Shown in pieces: positions 1 through 11,565 of a stretch of 64,000 bases of DNA. Source of the DNA: Dactylorhiza incarnata (lineage: Eukaryota > Streptophyta > Magnoliopsida > Asparagales > Orchidaceae). The stretch is from contig JAWHQI010000257.1 of NCBI GenBank assembly GCA_033032865.1, forward strand, positions 3,209,001 to 3,273,000, given 5' to 3'. A program made the translations under genes and the position numbers. Each line of letters starts with the position of its first letter. Position 1 is the stretch's first letter. The notes below the pieces were generated by a model that saw only the letters and a program-made list of their open reading frames with translations, made no database searches and had not been told where the DNA came from.

Positions 1-480
1 AGCAGGCCCCCAAAACACTTAAATATTAAAAATTTTGTATTATATAAAATTATATATATTATAATATATTATATAAAAATTATATATATTATTTATATAA
101 TTAATGGCTGCCAAAAGGCAGCATTTTTGCTGCCTTTTGGCAGCCAATTAGGCTGGGCGGCCACGCCCAGCACATTTAATGTTGGGCGTGGCAGCCCAGC
201 ATTTAATGCTGGGCAGCAAACAGCGCTGCCCAGCATTAAATGCTAGGTTCTGCCAGCTTTCTAGTTGGGTAGCGCCCAGCTTATTGCGCCCAACGGGCAC
301 CAGGCAAAAGCCTGGTGCCCGGGCCGGGCACCAGGCCGGGCTCTGGTCAAATAAGGGGGTCTGGTGAGCCCCCTTAGGCCTGGCCTGGGCCTGGCCCGGG
401 CCTAACCAGACCCGGGCCTAACCGGGCTCAGACCCGGACAGACCCGGGCCGGGCAACCAGGCTCAGGCTTTTTTTGCACG
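1..480. repeat. AT-rich stretch followed by a cluster of GC-rich palindromes
   Basis: After about 100 bases of AT-rich sequence there is a perfect hairpin at 106-145 (18-base arms, 4-base loop). More inverted repeats follow: GGGCGTGGC-type words at 150-195, a near-perfect 21-base palindrome at 194-214, a GGGCACCAGGC palindrome around 296-345, and CCTGG/CCCGGGCC words to about 450. The same short words recur on both strands, so this is one compound palindromic repeat. A 62-codon ORF here is a by-product of the repeat. No transposon ends were found. It probably lies in an intron of the PMP22-like gene to the right. Confidence 0.6.
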
Positions 481-809
481 CCTACGCACTTAGGGCAATT
501 TGGTTGGTAGAAGTAAAACCGAGTACTCGAAAGCAGTATAGTTATTAAATTGCCATTTGATTTGATATAAACAAAATAAATTTAAAGCTCTACAAGCATC
601 TTGAAAATGCCTTAAATGTGATGATCTCATTTTTTCAGACCAATAATAAGTTAAAATAAAATCATTCATAAATATGTTTTACATCTTCAAGAAGCCAAAT
701 TATCCCTTAATATTCTATTGTGATAATTTCAGTAAATCATAACTTGTCATCATATGATCAAATAACAAAAGCATTTCTTAGATAGTTAAACTCAAAATTA
801 TAACCTTAC

Positions 810-3800
810 CTTCTTTCCGACGGTTTTTTTATCTGTCTTCCCTTTGAACAATTTATCCAAAAGCTTGTGCAGCATGTGGCCAAATGGTCCACCATATGCA
901 AATCCAAAGATCTGAATTTTGTAGCAACATATAACTTCATCAATTAAAACAATCACTGAGTTTTTGTAAATTCTAATTTTCACAAAACACCAAATGCAAT
1001 ATCTGAAAGAAACATAAAAGAAGTCTGATGCACATACTATTTTTTATTTTTTATAATGATATACACTTGGATTAACATTATTAAATAGGATGGTCCGTAA
1101 ATCTATTGCAAAAGTAATCTTATACAATAATTAATCAACTAACTTTTGGGTTCCAAGGCTTCAAACTCATCATCTCAGCAAATAATGTAAATCAACCAGA
1201 TTTGTGCAATCCTCGCTATAAATAAATTATCTAGTAAGCAATCAAATAAAGATTATTTTCTAATATCTCACCACCATCTATTTCACAGACATTTCCAATA
1301 AGTGGAAATAATGTGTTATCTCAAGGGTAAATAATGTGCATACTATGACATGAAGTGGAATGATCTTTTTTGGACGCTAATTATTATTATATTTGGAAGA
1401 TTTAGGTTAAGAAAAAATTTATAACACAATTTATTGACAAGAATTGGGATTATTTTAATTCAGGATAGAAATCTTACTGGAATATAGAGTTTGTCGAATA
1501 ATGAAACATTTGAGTGGTATTTATGCTAGGTCCATACATTGCGTAACTGAAGCTAAATGGGATGTTTTGCTAAAGTACTGCGGAGGTTTACTAAGTTGGG
1601 ATTAACTTCAGCTACTGAACACGCAATTCACATCCCTCAACAAAATAAATAATCCTTGCTCAACCAAGACAATTGCTGATGATTTTCCTCCTCCATTAAC
1701 ATTGCATTGTAGTCAATCAAGTATCATCATTCACATGTAGGCCTAAGCATATTATTCGAAACTCGAAAGTCGCTCGGATATTGAGTTGAACCGGAAACAG
1801 TTACAATTGATTCGACTCAATCTAAATCGATTCAATTTGACTCGAATCACATTTCGAGTCGCTTTTGAGTCCTCCCAAAATCGCTCGAAATATGATTAGA
1901 ATCATCTCGAATTGATTAAAATATTATGTACTTATTAATATATTATTATTTTATAATTCAAAACACTCAAGTCTAAACCTAAACTAAAGTATTAATGTCT
2001 TAAAATGCTTTACTTAATTTCGAGCCAATTTAATTTCGAGTTGACTCAGAATAAAGAGAAAAAATACACAATTTCGAGCCGATTTGATTTCATTTCGAAC
2101 CGGCTCGGAATCGAGCCATTTCGAGTCGAGGCTAATCCGATTTGAAAATTTTGATTTTGAGACGAGCCCAAATCAGCCGACACCACTATGGTGGGATAAA
2201 GGCTTGAGTGTTGTTGTTGTTGAGACGAGTCCAAATCTCTCGAACTCGACTCGAAATCAGCTCTATTCACATGTAAGTTGCATAGACATGATGACTCTTC
2301 TTGAGTTCTCTAATGGTACTATTTGTCCGAAAATGGAAAACTTTAAGGATGCTCAAAAAAAGAAGAATAAAAATTCTCTTTTTTGTTCAATTCCTTTTCA
2401 TAGTGTAATCAAGCATCTTAACTCATTGTAAAAATATTCATGAACTTATGCTATAACAAATACCAGTTACAAACAACACAAAAATACTAAAGTTGGCATA
2501 CCTCCTAAAGAATTTTAGCTTCCAAAAACAAGAAACTTGATCTAAGTACAGCAAAGAGAGGTCAAATGATGGCAGGGTCACAAGAAAATATTGATAGTAA
2601 AACAAAAAGATTCATCCACTAGATAAATCTTCTACTTGTCTAGAGATTTTCATAATGGCCAAGTTAACTGACATTTCATTCGGCAAAATTCCTCAGCTAA
2701 AATACCTAAAATTTGTTCAAATGTCAGTGTAATGGCTAATTGAAGCTAGCTTGCATAATCTTTTGGGGGCAGAAAATTATTTGTGCTAAATAAAAAAATA
2801 GCATTTAAAATTCCTTTAAATTTTTCCCTTGTATATCTCAAATTTGCAATAATTACAAACCTATGTCTACTAAATATAAAATCATTAATATATTGAAATA
2901 ATATGTGCTGGAAAAAAAAATTAAACCATAAATTTCAATTTTGTTTATGAGGTTCCCAAGTTCACAATAGTGAGATCAGCGCACTGAAAATAGCATGTCA
3001 AGAAGCAGGAGAAGTTCAAAATAGGAAAAGAGAGCGAAAACAAAGGGAAGCTTACTCTCGTTTTTTAGAAATAATTACCATAATTTAAGCCACCCCCCCC
3101 CCCCCCCCACCACCACCACCACCACACACACAAAAAACCAAGATTATATCCAAAGAAAATAAAAAGCAAGATCACAATTATGTGCACAACATAAAAAAAC
3201 AAAGCTAATTAAGTTATTCCCTTGCCTTTATCAAGGATTATAAAATGGGAATCGTTAAATGCAAACCAAAAAATGGCTATGGATGCACACCAACATAACT
3301 TAAAATTCTCATCTAAAATTATTTCCGATTCTTTTACGGGCAAACCAAAAACGGCTATCTACACACCAACATAACTTAAAATCCTCATCTAAAATTAGTT
3401 CCGAATTTTTCTACGGGCAAACCATAAGCCGCACAATAGCGCCAAAAACCCTCCCCGATTCCCTCTCGCGCTCGGACGAAACATTCTCGCATTCAATAAT
3501 GATTTGTTTATGCAGTATGTGCATGCATAATAAATGTTAATCGACAAAGAAATGCAATAAGATGTATATAATCATCTTCTTATCTTTCCAAAATTTTCAA
3601 AGGGTAATATAGCATAACAAAAGACTCTTGAAACTACAAAGTCAGAAAATAAAAATAATAACTGTGCAAAAAATTTAGTGGTCATACTTTACTCATGCCT
3701 AAATTGAGATTATCAGTTAACTTCTATGGTTAAAGCATGAATGCTAAGATCAGAATTTTCATTCTTGGATCAGACATTGGTTATTCAAAAAGCTAAACTC

Positions 3801-5240
3801 AGTGAACCAACACATCAACAACCATTTATGTCTTTATATAAAATTTGAGCAACTTCACATATAGATCAAAACTATAGCGCACATATATCATAATTTAGAG
3901 AAGCAAAAACTCATCATTTACTTCCTTCTTTCCTTTGGATCACTATGATTAGCAACTATCCCCAAAATCCTCTTAATGGTGAATACTCAAGCAAAATTCA
4001 CTTAAATTAGAAGAATCTAACTAACAAAAAAACTCCATTTATTTTATATTGATTAGCTCTGTTTAATAAATTTTTTGGAATCTTACTCTGAATTGGTTCG
4101 GAGTGTTGTAATCTAAAGTTTATCATGATCTAAAGTTTATGAGTGACTATATCACAGTTAGAAAAAAATGACAAATTTTCTAATTTTAGATTTGGTGTGT
4201 TGATAACAGTATCGGTTTGTTGTTAACAATATCGGTTTGTCGTTAACAGATTTGTTTGCACCGAATAATTTTCAAAAAATATGATTTGTTGTTCACAATA
4301 GTGTGCGGATATCCATTTTTGATTTGCCTTTAACAATTCCCTTATAAAAAAAATTTTTTTTAATATTTGGCAAACATCTGTAAGAAAGATTTAAGCTAAA
4401 TATTGCATAAACCACAGTAAATTCAAGTAACATAATTCCCCTAGGGGGATAGTGCTCATGTGACTGCTAGGAGTTATTAAACATGCATCAAAAAGGGTAG
4501 CTTGGTGCACAAAGTATCCCCACGCAGTGAGGGTCCAGGGAAGGGTCCCACCACAATGGTGAAATATAGGCAAACATTACCCTACATTTTTGCAAAAGGC
4601 TGCTTCCCGAACTCGAACCCGTGACCTCAAGGTCACACGGCAACAACTCAACAGGTGCGCCAAGGCTCAAATTTTCTCTAAACAACTCAAATTAAATGAT
4701 TTTGATTTAATGCCAAGAAAGACTAGACAAATTTTGGATTTTCTAAAGTGTACTCCAGATATTAAGGCACAGAAATGAATCCTATAGTAGAACCAAATCA
4801 TAGCAACAAAGATGACATTTTCCCTCTCATACTTCATCAGTTGACCTAATCTGAACTTAATCCCGTGCATTTCATCATGCATCCTCTCCTAAACTTTATC
4901 TTGGTAAAACGATTCTACAGATGATCGCAAGCTCACTCGGCCAACTGCTTATGACGACACTAAGGAAAGAATCTTCGGAGATCGGATTGGCTTACCACTT
5001 TGAGGAGAAGCCGGCGAAGCTGAATCCTCTGAAAGCCGGACAGCTTCTGCGCCACAGAGTCGCTGATTCCAGCCAAGACGCCAGCCGTGATCGCCTGTAC
5101 GCCGGGTAATCTTAAGGAAACCCTAACCATCAAATATCAAACGATTGTCGCCGAAAAAGGAAAAGAACCTTAGTCCGGAGCGGATGAAGCTGAAGCTGAA
5201 GCATGTACTGCTCCCATCCTTTTTTCGCCACCGCCGCCAT
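810..5240 (-). CDS. PMP22: PMP22-like peroxisomal membrane protein (Mpv17/PMP22 family), exons 1-3, 3' part outside window
   Basis: Three minus-strand exons join in phase 0: exon 1 5240-5169 (24 codons from ATG), exon 2 5094-4996 (33 codons), exon 3 911-810 (34 codons). Introns 5168-5095 and 4995-912 have GT/AG ends (donors GTTCTT and GTAAGC, acceptors TACAG and TTCAG), and a GTAAGG donor follows exon 3. The protein reads MAAVAKKGWEQY, HPLRTK, AITAGVLAGISDSVAQKL, then FGFAYGGPFGH and LDKLFKGKTDKKTVGKK. This follows the N-terminal half of plant PMP22 from memory, including the GP.GH motif. Family members are small four-helix membrane proteins of about 190 residues; the plant PMP22 is peroxisomal and its transport role is unsettled. 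The missing ~100 C-terminal residues should lie left of position 1. No frame damage is seen in the three exons. Confidence 0.9.
1738..2265. mobile_element. hAT-type MITE, 528 bp, TSD TTCACATG
   Basis: Ends are TAGGCCTAAGCA and, on the reverse strand, TAGAGCTGATTT. The element is flanked by an exact 8-bp duplication TTCACATG (1730-1737 and 2266-2273), the TSD size of hAT transposons. The interior is dense in TCGAG/CTCGAA words on both strands and has no transposase. Short ORFs here are composition artefacts. Confidence 0.8.
3089..3130. repeat. Poly-C / (CCA)n / (CA)n simple repeat
   Basis: A run of about 18 C, then CCA triplets, then CA dinucleotides and an A run. Confidence 0.95.
3261..3420. 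repeat. Two-copy tandem repeat, period about 77-79 bp
   Basis: The word GCAAACCAAAAA(A/C) begins at about 3261 and 3340 and partially again at 3417; between them the segment with CACACCAACATAACTTAAAA is repeated with few changes. Confidence 0.8.
4491..4669 (-). mobile_element. Au-type tRNA-derived SINE
   Basis: Read on the minus strand it begins GAGCCTTGGCGCACCTG (A box) and then has a B box in GTCACGGGTTCGAGTTCG. A body follows with TTTGCAAAAATGTAGGGTAA, TGGGACCCTTCCCTGGACCC and GTGCACCAAGCTACCCTTTTT. This order and short T-run end match plant Au SINEs as I remember them. It is in sense orientation to the host gene. I could not find a clear TSD. Confidence 0.85.
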
Positions 5241-5540
5241 TATCACCAATTACCCTTTTCTCCGAAGCAAGCAGCGGTGGTCCGCCTGGGAGTGAGCGCT
5301 AGAAGCCTATAAGGATCGACTTCGCTCTCCTAGACATTTGAGGTCTTCATTGGGATCATCGCTGTGCGATTCCGGAACAAGTCAAGGCCGTCTTGCTCAT
5401 CCGGCCGGCCGGCGCAGACACTGTGGCCGTAGCTATGGCCGCGTCAACGTTGCCGGGTTGGTAACCTGGGAACTGATCTGTCTGCAAGAAGAGATTTATT
5501 AACTTAATCATTGTGTCTATTTAACATTTTAACTAGCTAA
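5241..5540 (-). promoter_or_regulatory. Upstream region of the PMP22-like gene (5' UTR and promoter expected)
   Basis: About 300 bases upstream of the ATG at 5240, more GC-rich than the surroundings, without an open frame or a transposon signature. By position it should contain the 5' UTR and core promoter. I do not see a clear TATA box near the start. Confidence 0.4.
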
Positions 5541-6385
5541 TGCTATATTTGGCGGTGGCTCTGGCCGACGTTGTGGTTATGAATCGCGTGACCTCAACTA
5601 ACGAATGTCTATCAACTTTTATGTTCAAAATAACTTTTACGATAGATTTTATGGTGGATCTGCTATCTAAGAATACTTATAGTATTTTTAATTCGGCAGT
5701 ATTTCTATCAATTGTGGAGAACCAACGGCTTAAATGTGCCTAGGGCTGTTCACAAATAGTATAGTTTGTGAATAGTTCGAGATTCGATTCGTGAAGATTC
5801 GATTAAAATTTATATTTTTCGAATTCGAATCCGGATTCGAATCTGAATTCATATTCGAATAGTTTTCGAATACGAATCCGAATAATTTTATTCCTGTTCG
5901 AAGGATTCGCAAATAGTTCTCGAATAGTAAAATATATATTTAAATAAATTATATATATATAAATAAATATTAAATATAATTATATTTAAACATTATATAT
6001 AATTAAACATTGTAAAATTCGAATTCAAATTCGAATCCATGTTCGAATCCGAATCCGAATCTGAATTCGAACCTAAATTCGAATCCAATATTTCCTGACG
6101 AATCCGAATCTGAATCCGACTTTGAATATTCGAACGAATCCGAATCTGAATTTGAATATCTGTATTCTATGTCAAATTTGGATTCGATTGAATAGCTATT
6201 CGATTCGATTCGGTTCGTGAACACCCCTATGTGCCTCTCACCATGATCTTAGGTGAGAGAAACCTACCTAAATTTTTTTCTTTTTTAAGGTGGTGATAGG
6301 CATTGTCATGACAAACATACTTTCTAAGACGGTGGTGTTTTTGCCCAAATTCATCGGAGCAAAAAAAATTGTGTCAAATGGAGCC
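5541..6385. mobile_element. Degraded PIF/Harbinger-type MITE interrupted by a hAT MITE
   Basis: The left end TGCTATATTTGGCGG and right end (reverse strand) GGCTCCATTTGACAC resemble the ends of the MITEs at 19779, 20004 and 33969. The interior shares GTGGTTATGAA, TTTTATGTTCAAAA and CAAACAT...CGGAGC words with them. TAA flanks both ends (5538-5540, 6386-6388), fitting the 3-bp TSD of PIF elements. The 487-bp element at 5742-6228 and its 8-bp duplication lie inside. Confidence 0.6.
5742..6228. mobile_element. hAT-type MITE, 487 bp, TSD ATGTGCCT
   Basis: Ends are AGGGCTGTTCAC and (reverse strand) AGGGGTGTTCAC. Exact 8-bp duplication ATGTGCCT at 5734-5741 and 6229-6236. The interior is made of GAATTCGAATCCGAAT-type words in both orientations, which produces low-complexity Ser/Asp/Phe/Glu ORFs that are not genes. 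Confidence 0.9.
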
Positions 6386-6599
6386 TAAATATGCGCAAAT
6401 ATATTTTGAAAAATATTATATGCACATCTAAATTCTCTACATCCATGGGCGGACGCCCACACTATATGAGGCCGAGTGTGGGCGATAGCCCACACTCAAT
6501 TTAAAAAAAAAAACTAAGAATGTTACATTAAAATTACTTTTTTGTTCTTATAGTTATACATATTATATATAATACATATTGAAAAATAGATAATTAATT

Positions 6600-7264
6600 T
6601 GTTGACGCCAGAAAAATTCGGACCTCAAAATTCGGACCGATGCAGCCGGAGGTTACTCGCCCAGCAGTCCAACGAGATGACTTGGCTGGCGACGACGACG
6701 AAGCTAGAAGAGCAACGAACCGGACCCCAGGTGCTGCGGCAGGGAGGTCCCACCACGTACCCAGAAGCTCAAGAGAGTCTTCCCCTCCGAAACCAAAATG
6801 GCCGAGCTTGGTACAAGGAAGGCACCGGCTTGGCTGAAAGCAAGGGTGACGGGCTCGAGAGTTCGGGAATCGGGGACCAAAAGCTCAAGTCCAGGTGCCA
6901 ATCTAAGTACCCCTGGGGTCCTATTTATAGGAAAACAAAAGGGTAGGGGGGCCTTTTATAGCCCAGCCCCCAACCCGACGACTATGGGTTACTCGACGAG
7001 AATCATGTCATAGTCGCCCATCTGGCGAGTATTGGGTGCTGCTCGCACACGCCGTGCCAATACTCGCTCAGGGCTTCTGCTGTCTTCTGTGCGCGGCGAG
7101 CTCTTCTGGTTGATACTCGCCTACCTGGCGAGTATTGCCTGCATACTCGTCAGGGTCTCTTCTGCTTCTGTCTTGGACTGTTGGTCTCTGTGTTGACCCT
7201 TTGACCTTGACTTCTGTCTACGTGGCCTTGGGGGGGTCCACCCTTGGAGAATGAGGGTTGTACA
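6600..7264. mobile_element. Solo LTR, 665 bp, TSD TAATT
   Basis: Starts TGTTGACGCC and ends GGGTTGTACA, flanked by TAATT at 6595-6599 and 7265-7269. It contains a TATTTATAGG TATA-like motif at about 6933 and several GCGAGTATTG words. No internal coding region adjoins it, so it is a recombination product of a full LTR element. Overlapping ORFs at 6599-6946 are LTR sequence. Confidence 0.85.
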
Positions 7265-7269
7265 TAATT

Positions 7270-8190
7270 AGGCTTGGCATAGTGGTTATTTAGTTTATGT
7301 TAAGGTTATTAAAATTTTGTGAGATGCCTTGGGTTCAAATCCTCATAACATCAATAATTAGTTAATTTTGCCAAAATATAATATTTAGACAATAAAGATC
7401 ATTAAAAATGTAGATATATTTTTTATAATTAAATATATTGTAAAAAAAAATAATAAAATTGTAGATATTTTTTTCTATATTTAAACATATTGTAAAAAAA
7501 ATTTAAAAATATAGACATACTTTCTCTACATTTATATAAATTGTATAAAAAAATCATTTAAATTATGAATATAATATAAAAAATTTTACATTATTATACT
7601 AATAAATATTTTTTTCTATATTTACTGAGTAAAATTTTCAAATAAATTAGTAGTCTACTCATACAGAAAATTTATCCTACATCCGCCACTGTCTACATCC
7701 ACGCTAAAATATTTCTTACAATTTCTGAAAATATTTCTTAAAATTTAAAATTTAATTTCTTAAAATATTTCTACATCGATCCTCATGGGGCATGATAGTA
7801 TTTTCGTTTCGAAATCATTTCCAGACACGACTTAGATTAATTAAAATCTGTTTGTGTAAAAAATGTAGGATTGTGAGCTTGTTTTCCATCCCACTTGCTT
7901 TGCTCTCTTGATTGTGTTTTTCAACTTCGTCCTTTTCAGAAATCAGTGGTCGATTTTGCGGGAATTGTTCATCAAAATGGGAACGAATCAGTCGGAAACA
8001 CTTGCAGCCTGATGTTTAAGATCGAGATTGAAATACTTAGAGGAGATTGACAATGATTGCGGATAGAAGTGGATTAGCCGCGAAGGACATCGGTGATGAT
8101 TCTTATTTTTCGATGAGTACAAATGCATTCCCCAAAGATGAGTTGTGCAATGCCAACAAAGAGAGATTGAGGTCAGTCATGGAAAGAGAT
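7270..8190 (+). other. AT-rich noncoding region with tRNA-like A and B boxes
   Basis: TGGCATAGTGG (7275-7285) fits the pol III A box and GGTTCAAATCC (7332-7342) the B box, spaced as in tRNA-derived repeats, so this may be a decayed SINE or another tRNA-like repeat. The rest is AT-rich with no open frame of note. I see no gene. Confidence 0.45.
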
Positions 8191-8430
8191 GAAGCAAAGC
8201 ACAGTTGGAAAGAGATTGAGGTCGGTAATGACGGAGTTTGAACGTATGTCGGTGTCCTTCATACCCGGAAGAACTTCATTGCCTCGAGATCTTTCTCATT
8301 TTGAGTGCGGCAACCGACAATGGAGATCCATGACCTAACATTAAGCTCAATGCCTTGATCCTAAAACATCTTAATGGAGAATAAAGACATGTGATGTGAT
8401 GGTCCTCTGCATCAAAATAGGAGTTGCTTG

Positions 8431-10322
8431 AGTTGGTATTTTCGGTCGCGAAAGCGCAATCTTCAGCCACCGCTAAATATAGGGTCATAAGAAAATTCGT
8501 ACTTCACGTAATTTTATTAGCATTATAAAATTATAGTACTCAAATTAAGAGATAAAAGTCCAAGAAAATACACTGCAGAAGAACTCAAACTACAAAAATT
8601 CGTGTGTAAGCACACTTTGCTCAATGTGCAGATTGACCCACTACAGCCTCGCCGCACTCGCTGCAGCCCACCGCAGCGTCGTCTTCTTCTTCTTCGTGGA
8701 TCCACATCCAAGAGCTCCTTTATCCAAGATGATAAACCGGTGGTGTGTATTTCCAAACCAGAATACATCCCTTTATATATAGTCATTCCACATGTCTTGG
8801 TCTCCTTTTCTTGAAGCTTCCTTGCATATGTTTAGTTAAAGCACATGGGCGGTTTTGAGGAGGAAAGTCTTCATTGGCGGACGGTAACTGGAAAATGTGG
8901 AACGCATGGGTTTGAAAACCAAACAAATTTAACAACCGCCACCTTGATATATTTGAATTTCAAATACTATATTCTGCATAAAACATCATCTGCATGAAAC
9001 ACTGTCTGCACGAAGCACCACCCCAAAGCCCGAGACGTCAGCCGACTTGTCGCAAGTCGAACTTCATCTCTGCTTTGGTTCACATATGGGATGTCGATGC
9101 AGTTGAATCGCAGAAGCCGACTCGATGAACCCGGGTCACAGAATGGCGATCCACTGCACCACCTCGATCATCCATCATGTCGCCCGCAGAAATCATAGGT
9201 GTACCATCTCGCACCGTGGTCCCCATCAGTCGGTACAAGCTACCAAACTGCAAAGCTTTCATAAGCACGACACACCCGCGTGTCACTGTTAGGACTCCTC
9301 ATCTTACCACAAAGTTGTAGCTACCCGAATCCAATTTGTCCAACGATACAGATTCATATGCATTTTCGGCACCAAATGTACACTCTCAAGCCCACACACC
9401 ACCCCATCATGTGTATGTATGCCCACTGTCCTTGTACTTGTGACCTCATAACTTAATCTGTCACCCAAATACACCAAGTTGGTTATCACTTGCCTTTAAA
9501 CACATGATGTCCACTAGGGGTGCGAGCGGTCAATTTATCTCATCCTCATAGAACCTGCATCATCCCTTTCTCAACTAGTATATCTTTGACGTGAAAATGT
9601 CACAAACTAAAATTTCAGCTGTCATTAAACTTCTCCACCGAGTACCGAGCCAAAGTCACATTCTTCTCTATCATCATTCGGTGCGACTAGGAGACCGGAT
9701 TAATTTAAGGTTCAATCCGAAAGGATGGGAAAAGGACCTAGTCGTTCACCACCACAGTCAAATCTTTCCTCAAATGCCCAATCAGTCGCCTACATGATCT
9801 CCCTCTGATACCACTTGTTGAGATTTTCGGTCGCGAAAGCGCAATCCCGAGGCATAACTAAATATAAGGTAACGAAAAAATATGTATTTCGCATAATTAT
9901 ATTAGCACTATTAAATTACAATACCCAAATTAAGATATACACGTTCGAAAAATACGTTGCAGAAGAACTCGAACTACAAAAATATGCATGAGAGTAATAT
10001 GAACTTGACTGCAATTCGTAAAACGGACGCACAAGATTCATACAAGAACGAATCTTCATCGTCATCAAACGACCAATCGCCGTCGACGCAACCGGAGAAA
10101 TCGATGTGGAATAACACCCAGCTCATGTGTAAGCCCGCCGCCGGTCACTGAGCTGCTTGCCCCGCTACAACCTCGCCGCACTCATTGTAGCCCGTCATAG
10201 CCTCACCACCTTCTTCTCCGCGGGTCCACCTCCAAGAGCTTCTTTCTCCAAGATAACAAACTAATGGTGTGTATTTCCAAACCACATCCACACGTGAGTT
10301 TAAAAACCAAACCAATTCAACA
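8431..10322 (-). mobile_element. Small non-autonomous Ty1/copia element, 1892 bp, TSD GCTTG
   Basis: 3' LTR 8431-8934 and 5' LTR 9816-10322 share TTTTCGGTCGCGAAAGCGCA, GCAGAAGAACTC and TGGTGTGTATTTCCAAACCA. The 5' LTR starts TGTTGAGA and ends TTCAACA. A tRNA-iMet type primer site (CTCTGATACCA on the plus strand, 9803-9813) lies two bases from the 5' LTR. The whole is flanked by GCTTG at 8426-8430 and 10323-10327. The internal region is only 881 bp. The LTRs differ at many sites including a large insertion in the 5' copy, so the insertion is old. Confidence 0.88.
9080..9489 (-). pseudogene. Copia pol remnant (protease end and GAG-pre-integrase)
   Basis: The minus strand reads HDGVVCGLESVHLVPKMHMNL (protease/linker segment) and then VLMKALQFGSLYRLMGTTV, which resembles the copia segment before the GAG-pre-integrase domain. 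No integrase, RT or RNase H follows. These fragments identify the element at 8431-10322 as copia-derived. Confidence 0.65.
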
Positions 10323-10734
10323 GCTTGGCGGCAGAAGTGGCGGTGAGTATGGCTTTGTAGGCCACAAGGCATGGCTGGGGCATTTGGTCAAACAGTTTAT
10401 GGGCGTCCATTTGGGCGCCGCACCTAAGGTAGAATTGGAGGAGGGAGGACAAAACTGTGGGATCATCGAAAAGGAAGCAGACAATGGTGAGGGCGTTGAG
10501 CTTCCTTCCGGTGATCAAAATAGCTTTAAAAGCGGCGGGGAGAACAAAGGGATCAAGCGGGAGGTAACGGTCTCCCCAGCACACAGCTCAAAAGGACGAC
10601 CGCCGACACCCCTAGCATCCAGCTCGAAAGGGTTCAGCCTCAACCAATCTGCAGACCGTGCACCCCAACCCCTCTCCGTCCCACCACATGGCACAGTAGG
10701 TTGTTGGAGGTCGCATCCCCCCTTTTCATGAGGA

Positions 10735-11266
10735 ATGGTTTAGTTAAGCGGCAGCGCAGAAACTTCTCATAAGTTCACCCATCCCGTGACTACTCCAGCC
10801 CGAGCACGCTTAACTATGAAGTTTTTCATTCCTCATCACCAATTGAGCTGGAGGCGGATGATTAGTATCTGTGGCGGAAAATCTAAATGTGGATTTTTAG
10901 AAATTTGAATGTGAATTTTTTGTTGTTTTGGAAGATGAATATCAAAATGATGTACAAATATCGATTTAGGGGTTGCATATAGCAAATGACTACTTATATC
11001 CAATTAAGGCATGCGTATATTAATCTTTTTTTTTTCATTTTTCTCATATTGTTGTTTGAAAGTTGTATTATCCATTTGTTTATTATATCTTTTCCTCTAA
11101 TTTTCGGTTTCCATTTCCCTGACTTGGTGTCCGGTTATTTTTTAATAATAATTATTAATTATTATTATCTTTGACATTTTATTGTTTTTTTTATCTGGCT
11201 CCTGCTTCAAGTGTTACATTTTAGGTAGGTTTTTTGCTTGTCGTATACTTTTGTAAATAGAATATT
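10735..11266. other. Noncoding gap
   Basis: AT-rich sequence with T-runs and TAATAATTATT words between the PPR pseudogene and the gypsy element. No gene or element end recognised. Confidence 0.6.
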
Positions 11267-11565
11267 ATTATTGCGGGTCGTTCAACGCTCTCATAGACCG
11301 GTCGAGCTGAACCGCCTTAGCTCGAGAGTGAGCCGAACGCGCAAACAGTCAAAAGTGAGAACCAACAGTAAACAACGAGATTTTTACGTGAAAAACCCGG
11401 AAAGGGAAAAAACCACTAGGCCTAGCCCAGTTCTGAATGATCCACTAGTGTTGTGAGTTACAGAGAGTTGTTTTTCGAGAGTGACATGTCACCGCTCGTT
11501 ACAGATATTTTGTTAAGTCCTTCAAGTCCTCGGGAGCCGACGTGGTGAAAGGTGCTCGGAGATAG

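Larger units (their letters stand above)
912..4995 (-). other. Intron 2 of the PMP22-like gene (4084 bp), repeat-bearing
   Basis: AT-rich noncoding sequence between exons 2 and 3. It holds a hAT-type MITE (1738-2265), simple repeats (3089-3130), a roughly 78-bp tandem repeat (3261-3420) and an Au-type SINE (4491-4669). Nothing else that looks coding was seen. Short TATCGGTTTGT-type repeats occur at 4207-4260. Confidence 0.85.
8200..10730 (-). pseudogene. Pentatricopeptide-repeat (PPR) protein pseudogene, split by a copia insertion
   Basis: Two minus-strand blocks flank the element at 8431-10322. The upstream block (10584-10323) reads DDPTVLSSLLQFYLRCG then DAHKLFDQMPQP and VAYKAILTATSAAK, a PPR motif of the PLS class. 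The downstream block (about 8425-8200) reads GIELNVRSWISIVG then QNEKDLEAMKFFR, another PPR unit. Stops and frame changes lie 5' of the first block and after the second. The blocks lack roughly 150 residues that should separate them in a normal PLS/DYW protein, so an internal deletion probably preceded the insertion. Such proteins are organelle RNA-binding factors; this copy is dead. Confidence 0.75.

Noticed and set aside
5730..6224. Asp/Ser/Glu/Phe-rich low-complexity ORFs
   Set aside because: They are the GAATTCGAATCC repeat of a hAT MITE read in frame.
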